Positions 8,148-15,869 of a stretch of DNA of 34,517 nucleotides are shown one piece after another. Below the pieces are notes generated by a model that was not told where the DNA came from, did no database searches, and saw only the letters and a list, made by a program, of their open reading frames with translations. Every line of letters starts with the position of its first letter. Positions within the stretch are counted from its first letter, which is position 1. Both the position numbers and the translations under genes were made by a program. The stretch is from Thioalkalivibrio sp. Lineage in GTDB: Bacteria; Pseudomonadota; Gammaproteobacteria; Ectothiorhodospirales; Ectothiorhodospiraceae. Where the stretch lies: contig PWGH01000137.1 in the NCBI GenBank assembly GCA_003555285.1, positions 1 to 34,517 of the forward strand. The letters run 5' to 3'.

Positions 8148-9628
8148 CCCGGCACCGCCAAACCCGCGTCCAACAGCCGTGCGACGATCGGCGCGGCCAG
8201 GCCCAGCGCTGTCGAGGCGAGCGCCAGCACCAGTGCGCTCAGACCGAGTGCGGGGGACAAGGCCGCGGGGCCGTCCTGTGGCGCCCGATCCTGTGGCGCC
8301 CGATCCGGTAGCACCCGGGCGGGTTGCGCCGCCGCCTGCAGCGCCCGCCACAGGTAGGCGGCCGTGGAGGCCGTACCCAACATCAGCACCGCCAGCCAGA
8401 AATACGCACCGGTCGCCACGGCGGCCTGCGCCAGCCACCACTTGCCGACGAAGCCGCCGGTGGGCGGCAGTCCGACCAGACTCGCGCTGGCGATGGCAAA
8501 AGCGACCCAGGCGATCACCGCGCCCCGCTGATCGCCCCCGAGCGCCTCGAAACGTCCGATGCCGTGGCGCAGCACGATCGCACCGGCCGCCAGAAACAGC
8601 GCCGCCTTCGCGAGGCCATGCGCCAGCACGAGCGTCATCGCGCCGGTCCAGGCCGGCTGGACCGCGCCGGCCGCCGCCAGCGGAAAGACCAGCAGCCCAT
8701 AGCCCAACTGAGACACCGTCGAGTAGGCGATCAGCATCTTCAGGTGCCGCTGCAGCAGCGCCAGGAGCCCGCCCCACAGGATGGCCACAGCGCCCAGCAG
8801 CCCGAGCAACGTCGCCACTTCCGGCCCCAGCAGCGGCGCGAACGGACCGAACCAAAGCCGAACCATCCAGTAGTAGGCGGCGGTGATGACCACCGCGGAA
8901 AGCACCGCACTCACCGCCGGCAGCGCGCGCCCGTGGGCGGCCGGCAGCCAGAAATGCAGCGGGAACACGGCCGCCTTCAGCAGCAGACCGAGCGTCATCA
9001 GCGCGGCCGCGACCGCCGTGATCAGGTCGGGCTCGATGACCTCGGCCAGCAGCGCGAGGTCGAGCGCCGCATAGCGCCCGTACAGCAACGCCACCCCGAG
9101 CAGGTAGAGGGTCGAACCCAGCAGTGTGGCGAGCAGGTAGCGCCATGCCGCCGCCTGCGCGGACCCGCCGGCCAAACCGATCAGCCCCACCGATGCGATC
9201 GAGACGAACTCCAGCGCGACGTAGACATTGAACAGATCGGCCGCGAGGAACAGCGCGTTCAGCCCGCCCCACAGAAACAGCCACAGCGGCCAGAAGAACC
9301 GAGGATCGCGCACCGGCGTGCGCCCCGCCGGACGCGCGGCATGGAACACGGCGCCCGCCAGCCCGACCGCCGCGTTCAGCAGCAGCATTGCGGCGGACAA
9401 GCCGTCCACGGTCCAGCCGATACCGAGCGGCGCCGCCCAGCCTCCGATATCCTGGCGCCACGCGCCGTGTTGCAGCACCGCGACCACCACCCACAGCGCC
9501 GTCGCCAACAGCATCGCGCCCGATATTAACGTGATCGGCACGGCCCAACGCGGCCGGATGAAGACCACGATAGCCGCCGCGAGCGGCAGGCTGAACAGAA
9601 CGACCGGGCCGGTGGTCTCCGGGATCAC
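8144..9628 (-). CDS. mnhD: Na+/H+ antiporter subunit D (MnhD/MrpD-like)
   Basis: The start is the GTG at 9628, whose GTGA overlaps the mnhC stop; GGGGA lies about eight bases upstream. The 494-residue polytopic protein has the family residues expected for ion translocation: Glu140 in the TM5 segment NVYVALEFVSIASVG, Lys218 in LLLKAAVFPLHFWLPAAH, the central HGLAKAALFLA lysine and the later GKWWLAQA lysine. MrpD is one of the two antiporter-like subunits of Mrp complexes and is homologous to NuoM/NuoL of complex I. A 15-bp tandem repeat encodes an RAPQD repeat in a late loop. The gene is flanked by mnhC and a second member of the same family, and translational coupling is suggested on both sides. 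Confidence 0.9.
   Translation of the reverse strand: MIPETTGPVVLFSLPLAAAIVVFIRPRWAVPITLISGAMLLATALWVVVAVLQHGAWRQDIGGWAAPLGIGWTVDGLSAAMLLLNAAVGLAGAVFHAARPAGRTPVRDPRFFWPLWLFLWGGLNALFLAADLFNVYVALEFVSIASVGLIGLAGGSAQAAAWRYLLATLLGSTLYLLGVALLYGRYAALDLALLAEVIEPDLITAVAAALMTLGLLLKAAVFPLHFWLPAAHGRALPAVSAVLSAVVITAAYYWMVRLWFGPFAPLLGPEVATLLGLLGAVAILWGGLLALLQRHLKMLIAYSTVSQLGYGLLVFPLAAAGAVQPAWTGAMTLVLAHGLAKAALFLAAGAIVLRHGIGRFEALGGDQRGAVIAWVAFAIASASLVGLPPTGGFVGKWWLAQAAVATGAYFWLAVLMLGTASTAAYLWRALQAAAQPARVLPDRAPQDRAPQDGPAALSPALGLSALVLALASTALGLAAPIVARLLDAGLAVPG
8275..8304. repeat. 15-bp tandem duplication inside mnhD
   Basis: The unit CCTGTGGCGCCCGAT occurs twice in exact tandem (8275-8289 and 8290-8304), followed by a diverged third copy at 8305-8319. 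On the coding strand it yields a repeated pentapeptide in a polar loop near the C terminus of the protein. Copy number changes would stay in frame. Confidence 0.85.
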
Positions 9629-9933
9629 CCCGCGTCCCCGCGCGAACCCGATCCGGCGTCGTCCGGATGCGCGCGCACCCGCCCGGCGATCCGAACCACC
9701 AGCGCCAGCGCCACCGCCGTGTTGCTCACGGTGACCACGATCCCGGTCAGCACGATGGCGTGAGGCACCGGATCCAGCGGTTCGGCCAGACGCGCCATCA
9801 CCACGAACAGCAGGAACACGGCCGTGGTGAGCACGTTCAGTGCGAGCAACCGCCGCAGCAGACTTCCAGCGGTGAAGAACCCGTGCAAGCCGATCAAAAA
9901 CAGCACACCCGCCAGGCTCAGGTACACCGTCAC
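9625..9933 (-). CDS. mnhC: Na+/H+ antiporter subunit C (MnhC/MrpC-like)
   Basis: The GTG at 9933 overlaps the preceding stop as GTGA, and GGGAGG lies about seven bases upstream, so this start is preferred over the longer shadow frame. The 102-residue product has three membrane helices and is homologous to NuoK of complex I: VYLSLAGVLFLIGLHGFF, LLRRLLALNVLTTAVFLLFV and the HAIVLTGIVVTVSNTAVALAL segment. MrpC binds between MrpA and MrpD in known complexes. Its tail (AHPDDAGSGSRGDAG) is polar. The neighbours and the overlaps at both ends make co-translation with the DUF4040/MnhB fusion and mnhD very likely. Confidence 0.9.
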   Translation of the reverse strand: MTVYLSLAGVLFLIGLHGFFTAGSLLRRLLALNVLTTAVFLLFVVMARLAEPLDPVPHAIVLTGIVVTVSNTAVALALVVRIAGRVRAHPDDAGSGSRGDAG

Positions 9934-10901
9934 CGCACGCCCTCCCGCTGCCCGTCCCCGCGCTGCCCGTCGGGCCACGGCCCGTCGTCGCGAGGTTCGC
10001 CGCGCAGGTAGAGTGCAAACAGCAGCAGTGCGATCGAGAGCCCTGCGGCCACCTCGAGCAACAGGATCATCGGTCCGGCGGTGCCCGGCGGGTATTCGAA
10101 GAAGGCCTGACCGGACAACGGACCGGTGACCGCGGCCGCGAGCATCATCGCCAGCCCCAGGGACAGGATCCAGCGCCACGGCCCCCGCTCGCTGCTGCGG
10201 ATCCAGGAACGCGCGCCCGCCAACCGCATCAGGATTGCGCCGGCTCCGAGCACCGCGCCGGCCGGAAACGCACCCCCGGGCGCGTGGCTGCCGCGCCACA
10301 GCAAATAGGCCGCGACGAGCACGAACACCGGGAACAGCAATCGCCCGAGCGCCGGCAGCGCCGGCGACGGCATCGCCGCGACCGGCGACGGCGCGCGGCC
10401 CAGCGACCAGATCGTCACCGCGGCCAGCAGCAGCACGCCGATCTCCAGCAAGGTGTCCAGCGCCCGAAAATTCAGCAGCACCGCCGTGACCGGATGGTCT
10501 ACGCCGGAGCCCTTCAAGGCAGCGAGCACCTCGTGCCCCAATCCGGGCGCCGGGAGCTTCCAGGCCGCCAGCGTCAGCCCACCGAGCAGCGCACCACCCG
10601 CCGGAATCCAGAAGCCCCACGCGGTGGCCGGCTCATAGAGCAGCCGGCGGCGTGCGTCGTGGGTCGCGAGCCGGTCCAGCGCCGAAAGCAGCAGCGCACC
10701 GGTCGCCCCGGCACCGATCGCCGCCTCGGCGAGCGCGATGTCCGGCGCCTCGAGGCGAACCCAGGCCAATGCCATCAGCAACCCGAACACGATGAAGCTG
10801 ACCACCGCGTGAAACAGGTCCACGGCCCGCGTCGACTGCCAGGCCAACCACGCCAGCGCCAGCGCCAACAGGCCGTCGAAGATCAGGCCGGCCACCCCCA
10901 T
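9930..10901 (-). CDS. mnhB: Fused DUF4040 (MbhD-like) and MnhB-domain antiporter subunit
   Basis: The ATG at 10901 shares one base with the mnhG stop (TGATG). The 323-residue membrane protein joins two parts. Residues about 1-80 resemble DUF4040/MbhD, the NuoJ-like piece that forms the C-terminal region of large MrpA (VVSFIVFGLLMALAWVRLEAPDIALAEAAIGAG). The second half resembles MnhB, with NFRALDTLLEIGVLLLAA and the YLLWRGSHAPGGAFPAGAV block, and a C-terminal helix pair. In canonical Mrp operons the first part belongs to MrpA and the second is separate MrpB; in Mbh-type modules they are D, E and F. The fusion explains why the operon has no separate mrpA. The tail is rich in Asp, Gly and Arg. 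Confidence 0.85.
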   Translation of the reverse strand: MGVAGLIFDGLLALALAWLAWQSTRAVDLFHAVVSFIVFGLLMALAWVRLEAPDIALAEAAIGAGATGALLLSALDRLATHDARRRLLYEPATAWGFWIPAGGALLGGLTLAAWKLPAPGLGHEVLAALKGSGVDHPVTAVLLNFRALDTLLEIGVLLLAAVTIWSLGRAPSPVAAMPSPALPALGRLLFPVFVLVAAYLLWRGSHAPGGAFPAGAVLGAGAILMRLAGARSWIRSSERGPWRWILSLGLAMMLAAAVTGPLSGQAFFEYPPGTAGPMILLLEVAAGLSIALLLFALYLRGEPRDDGPWPDGQRGDGQREGVR

Positions 10902-11200
10902 CAGGTGCCCCAGGGCCGTAGCCCGCGCGCCAGCGCGGTGCCCGCGATCAGACCGGCCGCGGTGGCCGATGCGATCAGCATCAGCACCCAGATCAGCACC
11001 AGCTTCAGCAGCAACGCCACGCTGCCCGACTGGATGCCCAGACCGATGCAGACGAGCCCGAGGCCCACGTTGTCTGCCTTGGCCAGCGCGTGCAGGCGGG
11101 TGTACACATCGGGAAAGCGCAGCAGGCCCAGCGTTCCCAGCAGGAAGAACGGGAGTCCGGCGAAGACCAGCAGGCCGCCGACCCACTGCGCCGCGGTCAT
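10901..11200 (-). CDS. mnhG: Na+/H+ antiporter subunit G (MnhG/MrpG-like)
   Basis: The 99-residue product has three membrane helices and the family signature LLGTLGLLRFPDVYTRLHALAKADNVG near residues 20-47. The ATG overlaps the mnhF stop as ATGA, and GGAG lies about seven bases upstream. MrpG is a small accessory subunit needed for assembly of Mrp antiporters. The last residues (ARGLRPWGT) are polar. It sits between mnhF and the DUF4040/MnhB fusion, as in Mbh-like modules. Confidence 0.92.
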   Translation of the reverse strand: MTAAQWVGGLLVFAGLPFFLLGTLGLLRFPDVYTRLHALAKADNVGLGLVCIGLGIQSGSVALLLKLVLIWVLMLIASATAAGLIAGTALARGLRPWGT

Positions 11201-11508
11201 CGTGCGTCTCCGGACTCGTCGTTCTCGCCCTTCGCCGCCGATCCGTTGTCGGCCATCGCTGACCAGGCCCGCCCAACGAAGGTGACCGAAGCCAGCGCCG
11301 CCAGCAGCGCGAAGACCAGCGCGACGTCGATCAGGGCGAGGTTGCCGCTGACGACCGCCATCAGCAACACGATCACGACCGCCGAAGTCGCGAACATCTC
11401 GGCCGCGAGCATCCGGTCGGCGGCCGTCGGCCCGCGCAGGATGCGCACCATCCCGACCACAACGTTCAACAGCAGCAGCAGGGCCACAAAAGGATAGAGC
11501 TCAGTCAT
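11197..11508 (-). CDS. mnhF: Na+/H+ antiporter subunit F (MnhF/MrpF-like)
   Basis: The 103-residue product has three helices and the MrpF core VRILRGPTAADRMLAAEMFATSAVVIV followed by IDVALVFALLAALASVTFVG. The ATG at 11508 lies eight bases inside mnhE and is preceded by GGGAG. The C-terminal tail (GSAAKGENDESGDAR) is soluble and acidic. MrpF is a small integral subunit of the antiporter complex. No anomalies were seen. Confidence 0.92.
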   Translation of the reverse strand: MTELYPFVALLLLLNVVVGMVRILRGPTAADRMLAAEMFATSAVVIVLLMAVVSGNLALIDVALVFALLAALASVTFVGRAWSAMADNGSAAKGENDESGDAR

Positions 11509-12085
11509 CGTGTTCTCCCACCGGCTGAAACAACCGAGCGACCACGACCTCGAGCCGTTCGAGGCCGGCCCGGGTGCGCGCCGGATTGCCGAGAATGTGC
11601 ACGGTCATGCCGTGCCCGGTAATCCGGACACACAGGGTGCCGGGCATCAGGTTGATCAGGTTCGCCAGAAACACGCGGGCGTGGGCGCCCTCGATTTGCC
11701 AGATGAATTCGATCAGCGCCGGGTGCAGCGGCCGTCTCGGGTGCAACGCCCGGTAGGCCACGTCGGTGGCGCTGCGCACCGACAGCCACAGGAACACCGG
11801 CACGAACACCAGCACCCCGCGCCAGCGCCAGCGCCAGCGCTCGGGGGTCGCAAACGGGTTGAACACGGCCGCAGCCAACACGGCGGGCAGACCCCACAGC
11901 CAACCGCCCTCCCCCTCGGTGATAATCCACCAGATCCCCGCGTAGGCCAGCAGGCGCACCGGAAGACCGACTCCGGCCCCGTACCGGGCCCCGTACCTGT
12001 CGAAGGACCGGACCCAGCACATGGTGAGCCCGCGCACCACGCCCAGGGTCCGATCCCGCACCATCTGCCGCCTGGATGAGGTCAT
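11501..12085 (-). CDS. mnhE: Na+/H+ antiporter subunit E (MnhE/MrpE-like), first gene of the operon
   Basis: The 194-residue product is taken from the ATG at 12085, which has GGAG about six bases upstream; the frame is open to an earlier codon at 12124. MrpE features are an N-terminal helix pair (about residues 40-85), then RSATDVAYRALHP, and a cytoplasmic alpha/beta domain containing NLINLMPGTLCVRI, a family hallmark, with HILGNPARTRAGLERLEVVVARLF near the end. The N-terminal 35 residues are more basic than usual. It heads the operon and is divergent from the P-type ATPase, with 158 bp between the start codons that must hold both promoters; no convincing promoter hexamers could be fixed there. 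Confidence 0.88.
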   Translation of the reverse strand: MTSSRRQMVRDRTLGVVRGLTMCWVRSFDRYGARYGAGVGLPVRLLAYAGIWWIITEGEGGWLWGLPAVLAAAVFNPFATPERWRWRWRGVLVFVPVFLWLSVRSATDVAYRALHPRRPLHPALIEFIWQIEGAHARVFLANLINLMPGTLCVRITGHGMTVHILGNPARTRAGLERLEVVVARLFQPVGEHDD

Positions 12086-12243
12086 CGCACTCCGTTTCCG
12101 GACTCCCTGTCGCCCTGCCGCCACTCTACTCGAAGCACCGGTTGCGGCGCATCGCCGCCGGCCCCCGTGCCAATATAAGCTGCATCACGGCGCGCGCCCT
12201 GAGTATGATCAGGACCTGGCACCCGAACCGCCTGGAGGGATCT

Positions 12244-14967
12244 GTGAGCGATTCGAACAAGGAATCCGGTTGGCACGCATTGGACGCCGAAACGGTGCTG
12301 CAGCGCCTGGAGAGCGACACCCAGGGGCTCGACCGCAACACGGTGCAGGAACGCCTGGAGCGATACGGTCCCAACCGCCTGCCGGACCCGGAGCGCACGG
12401 GTCCATTCAAGCGCTTTCTGCTGCAGTTCCACAACGTGCTGATCTACATCCTGATCGTCGCCGGCATCGGCACCGCGTTACTCGGGCACTGGATCGACAG
12501 CGGGGTGATTTTCGGCGTGGTGGTGATCAACGCGGTGATCGGCTACATTCAGGAGGGCAAGGCCGAAAAGGCACTGGACGCGATCCGCCAGATGCTCTCG
12601 CCGAAGGCCTTGGTACTGCGCGACGAGCAGCGGCGCACCATCCCCGCCGAGGATCTGGTCCCCGGGGACGTGGTGATTCTGCAAGCCGGCGACAAGGTGC
12701 CGGCCGACCTGCGCCTGTTCAAGATCCACAACCTGCGGATCGACGAGGCCGTGCTCACCGGCGAGTCGGTCGCGGTCGACAAACAGACCGAACCGACGGC
12801 ATCCGATGCGGGGCTCGGCGACCGCACCTCGATGGCCTTTTCCGGGACCCTGGTCGCCTACGGCCAGGGGCGCGGCGTGGTGGTCGGCACCGGTGCCGAC
12901 ACCGAGATCGGCCGCATCTCGACCATGCTCGGCGAGGTCGAGTCGCTGGTCACGCCGCTGCTGGCCCAGATCGCGCAGTTCGGCCGCTGGCTGTCGGTGG
13001 CGATCGTGGTGCTGGCCGGCTTCACCTTCGCCTTCGGCTACTGGATCCGCGACTACGTGTTGGTCGAGGCCTTTCTCGCCGCGGTCAGCCTCGCGGTGGC
13101 GGCGATCCCCGAGGGTCTGCCGGCGATCATGACCATCACGCTGGCGATCGGCGTGCAACGCATGGCGAGCCGCAACGCGATCATCCGCCGGCTGCCGGCG
13201 GTCGAGACGTTGGGCTCGGTGACGACGATCTGCTCCGACAAGACCGGAACGCTGACCCGCAACGAGATGACGGTGAAGAGCATCGTCACCGCCGAGCGCG
13301 AGTTCGAGGCGAGCGGTGCCGGGTATGCCCCCGAGGGCCATTTCCTGACCAACGGCGACGCGATCGAGGTCGCGGACCACCCGGTGCTGGCCGAGGCGCT
13401 GCGCGGCATCCTGCTGTGCAACGACGCCGAAGTCTACCGCTCCGACGGGCGCTGGGTGATGGAGGGCGATCCCACCGAGGGGGCGCTGGTCACCGCCGCG
13501 GTGAAGGGCGGCCTCGACCACAAGGCCCTGAACCAACGCCTGTCGCGGATCGACGTGATCCCGTTCGAATCGACCTACAAGTTCATGGCGACCCTGCACC
13601 ACGAGGCGCAGGCCGGCACCGGCGTGATCTACCTGAAGGGCGCGCCGGAGCGGGTGCTGGCGGTCTGCGACCGGGAACGCACGCCCGCAGGCGACCGGCC
13701 GCTGGAGCGCGACCGCTGGGAGGCCTGGATGGAACGCATCGCGGCGCGCGGTCAGCGCCTGCTCGCGGTCGCCGCAAAGGACGCCGGCACCGACAAGGCC
13801 GAATTGGCGTTCCCCGACATCGAGGACGGCGGACTCACGCTGCTCGCGGTGTGCGGGATCGTCGATCCGCCCCGCGACGAGGCGATCCGCGCGGTTGCCG
13901 AATGCCAGCAGGCGGGGATCCGGGTGAAGATGATCACCGGCGACCACGGTGTGACCGCCCGGGCGATCGCCGACGAGCTCGGCATCAAGACCGCGGGCGG
14001 CGTCGTCAGCGGGCACGAACTCGAGGCGACCTCCGACGAGGACCTGCGACGCCAGGTGCACGACGTCGACGTGTACGCGCGCACCACACCCGAGCACAAG
14101 CTGCGGCTGGTGAAGGCGATCCAGGCCGACGGGCACGTGGTCGCGATGACCGGCGACGGCGTGAACGACGCCCCGGCGCTGAAGCGCGCCGACGTCGGCG
14201 TGGCGATGGGCATCAAGGGCACCGAGGCGTCGAAGGAGGCCTCCGAGATGGTGCTCGCGGACGACAACTTCGCCTCGATCGCCGCCGCCGTCGAGGAAGG
14301 ACGTGCGGTCTACGACAATCTCAAAAAATCGATCCTGTTCATCTTGCCGACGAACGGCGGGCAGGCCTTCACCATCGTCGCCGCGATCCTGCTCGGGCTG
14401 ACGCTGCCGCTGACGCCGGTGCAGGTGCTGTGGGTGAACATGGTCACCGCGGTGACGCTGGCGCTGGCGCTGGCCTTCGAGCCCACCGAGCCGGGCGTGA
14501 TGCAGCGCGCGCCGCGCCCCCCGAACACGCCGATCCTGTCGCCTTTTTTATTGTGGCGCATCGGCTTCGTGTCGTTGCTGCTGCTGGCCGGCACCTTCGG
14601 GCACTTCTTGTGGATGCTGCAGCAGACCGATAACGTCGACCTGGCACGCACGGTGGCGATCAACACGCTGGTGGTCGGACAGGTGTTCTACCTGTTCAAC
14701 AGCCGCTACATCGTACAGTCCGCACTGAGTTGGGAGGGCTTCTTCGGCAGTCGCGCGGTGCTGATCGCGATCGGCATCCTGGTCGTGCTGCAGTCGCTGT
14801 TCACCTATGCGCCACCGTTGCAATTCCTGTTCGGCACCACCGGCATCGGCCTGCAGGAATGGGGCCGGATTCTACTCTTTGGTGTCGCCCTGCTGCTGAT
14901 CGTCGAACTGGAGAAGACCCTGCTGCGCAAGACCGCTGCCGGCGGGCTGGGAACGATGGGGACATGA
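12244..14967 (+). CDS. P2-type cation-transporting ATPase
   Basis: The start is the GTG at 12244, directly after GGAGGGA at 12234-12240; longer in-frame starts lack such a site. The 907-residue protein has an N-terminal cation-ATPase domain (about 10-75), the actuator TGES loop (172-175), PEGLP in TM4 (289-293), the phosphorylation site DKTGT (Asp332), the KGAPE nucleotide-binding loop and the TGDGVNDAPALKRADVG hinge. It therefore has all catalytic motifs. Compared with SERCA, the TM4 Glu is kept (Glu290), TM5 reads N704-GG-Q707 where SERCA has Asn and Glu, and TM6 reads N732-MVT-A736 where SERCA has Asp. The transported ion cannot be called Ca2+ with confidence. Position next to an Mrp-like operon suggests cation or pH homeostasis, which is inference. 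Confidence 0.9.
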   Translation: MSDSNKESGWHALDAETVLQRLESDTQGLDRNTVQERLERYGPNRLPDPERTGPFKRFLLQFHNVLIYILIVAGIGTALLGHWIDSGVIFGVVVINAVIGYIQEGKAEKALDAIRQMLSPKALVLRDEQRRTIPAEDLVPGDVVILQAGDKVPADLRLFKIHNLRIDEAVLTGESVAVDKQTEPTASDAGLGDRTSMAFSGTLVAYGQGRGVVVGTGADTEIGRISTMLGEVESLVTPLLAQIAQFGRWLSVAIVVLAGFTFAFGYWIRDYVLVEAFLAAVSLAVAAIPEGLPAIMTITLAIGVQRMASRNAIIRRLPAVETLGSVTTICSDKTGTLTRNEMTVKSIVTAEREFEASGAGYAPEGHFLTNGDAIEVADHPVLAEALRGILLCNDAEVYRSDGRWVMEGDPTEGALVTAAVKGGLDHKALNQRLSRIDVIPFESTYKFMATLHHEAQAGTGVIYLKGAPERVLAVCDRERTPAGDRPLERDRWEAWMERIAARGQRLLAVAAKDAGTDKAELAFPDIEDGGLTLLAVCGIVDPPRDEAIRAVAECQQAGIRVKMITGDHGVTARAIADELGIKTAGGVVSGHELEATSDEDLRRQVHDVDVYARTTPEHKLRLVKAIQADGHVVAMTGDGVNDAPALKRADVGVAMGIKGTEASKEASEMVLADDNFASIAAAVEEGRAVYDNLKKSILFILPTNGGQAFTIVAAILLGLTLPLTPVQVLWVNMVTAVTLALALAFEPTEPGVMQRAPRPPNTPILSPFLLWRIGFVSLLLLAGTFGHFLWMLQQTDNVDLARTVAINTLVVGQVFYLFNSRYIVQSALSWEGFFGSRAVLIAIGILVVLQSLFTYAPPLQFLFGTTGIGLQEWGRILLFGVALLLIVELEKTLLRKTAAGGLGTMGT

Positions 14968-14981
14968 CGATGGGGACATGA
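14954..14981. repeat. 14-bp tandem duplication over the ATPase stop codon
   Basis: CGATGGGGACATGA is present twice in exact tandem. The first copy ends with the TGA stop of the ATPase gene, and the second lies just outside it. It looks like a simple slippage duplication that left the protein unchanged. Confidence 0.85.
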
Positions 14982-14985
14982 ATCG

Positions 14986-15007
14986 AAAAAAGCCGCCTTG
15001 CGGCGGC
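14986..15007 (-). terminator. Intrinsic terminator downstream of tRNA-Pro
   Basis: Read on the minus strand, GCCGCC-GCAA-GGCGGC is followed by six T residues, a textbook rho-independent terminator 22 bases beyond the tRNA 3' end. On the plus strand the T-rich tail is poor, so it would serve the ATPase gene only weakly. Confidence 0.85.
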
Positions 15008-15029
15008 CTTCATCCATCTTTCAAAGAAG

Positions 15030-15106
<77 letters not shown>

Positions 15107-15227
15107 AACAAGAGCGCAAGTCTAGCGGATCGGGCCGCTCCGGGGAAGGCCAATGGCGCGATTCATTGCGCGCGAGGGCACCGACGAGGCGTGGCCGCAA
15201 CGCCTGGGTGCGGTGCCTCGGGGCACC

Positions 15228-15584
15228 TCAGTGACGCAGAATGCGCAGGATGCCCTCGAGCTCGGTGATGGTCTCGTGCACCAGCTGCTGGGTCTGCGTC
15301 ATGTCGCCCTTGGCCTCTTCGCCGCTGAGCTTCTGGCGTGCCCCATGAATGGTGTAGCCCTGTTCGTAGAGCAGGGCCCGGATCTGGCGGATCAGCAGCA
15401 CGTCGTGGCGCTGATAGTAGCGCCGGTTGCCGCGACGCTTCACCGGCGCCAGCATCGGGAATTCCTGCTCCCAATACCGCAACACGTGCGGCTTCACCTG
15501 ACACAGTTCCGCCACCTCACCGATGGTGAAATACCGTTTGCCGGGGATCGCCGGCAGTTCCTGACGCTCACTCGCCTCCAGCAT
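15228..15584 (-). CDS. MerR-family transcription regulator downstream of ihfA
   Basis: The ATG at 15584 lies 17 bases inside ihfA and has GAGAGGG upstream; the longer frame is a shadow of ihfA. The 118-residue product has the MerR HTH ([25 protein letters not shown], about residues 19-43), a wing containing [13 protein letters not shown], and a coiled-coil dimerisation helix from about residue 85. It has no C-terminal cysteines or effector domain, so it is not a mercury sensor. This small regulator is commonly encoded after ihfA in gammaproteobacteria and its targets are not known to me. A small GGTGCC-CCGA-GGCACC hairpin without a T-run follows the stop codon. Confidence 0.88.
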   Translation of the reverse strand: MLEASERQELPAIPGKRYFTIGEVAELCQVKPHVLRYWEQEFPMLAPVKRRGNRRYYQRHDVLLIRQIRALLYEQGYTIHGARQKLSGEEAKGDMTQTQQLVHETITELEGILRILRH

Positions 15585-15867
15585 ATGCTTCGACCCTCTC
15601 GCGCAGCTTCTGCCCCGGACGGAATGTGACCACGCGGCGCGCCGAAACCGGGATCTCTTCTCCGGTCTTCGGGTTGCGCCCCGGGCGCTCGCTCTTGTCC
15701 CGCAACACGAAATTCCCGAAACCCGAGAGCTTGACGCTGTCGCCCTGCTCGAGTGCCATGCGCATTTCCTCGAAGAAGAGCTCGACGAGTTCCTTCGCCT
15801 CACGCTTGTTCAGCCCCAGCTCCTCGTGCAATGCGGTCGCCAGGTCGGCCTTTGTCACAGCTGCCAT
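15568..15867 (-). CDS. ihfA: Integration host factor subunit alpha
   Basis: The 99-residue product has the DNABII fold: [48 protein letters not shown], and the beta arm with [32 protein letters not shown] containing the intercalating proline region. The length equals that of E. coli IhfA. With IhfB it forms the heterodimer that bends DNA at promoters, origins and recombination sites. The ATG is two bases after the pheT stop, so expression is probably coupled to pheT, as in E. coli. Confidence 0.95.
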   Translation of the reverse strand: MAAVTKADLATALHEELGLNKREAKELVELFFEEMRMALEQGDSVKLSGFGNFVLRDKSERPGRNPKTGEEIPVSARRVVTFRPGQKLRERVEAYAGGE

Positions 15868-15869
15868 GC

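Noticed and set aside
9548..10620. Longer N-terminal extensions of the antiporter genes
   Set aside because: They arise because neighbouring genes are in other frames without stops. GTGA/ATGA overlaps with good ribosome binding sites mark the real starts.
15228..15584. MerR-type gene as part of a mercury resistance system
   Set aside because: No mercury-binding cysteines and no mer genes are present; it is the small regulator often found after ihfA.
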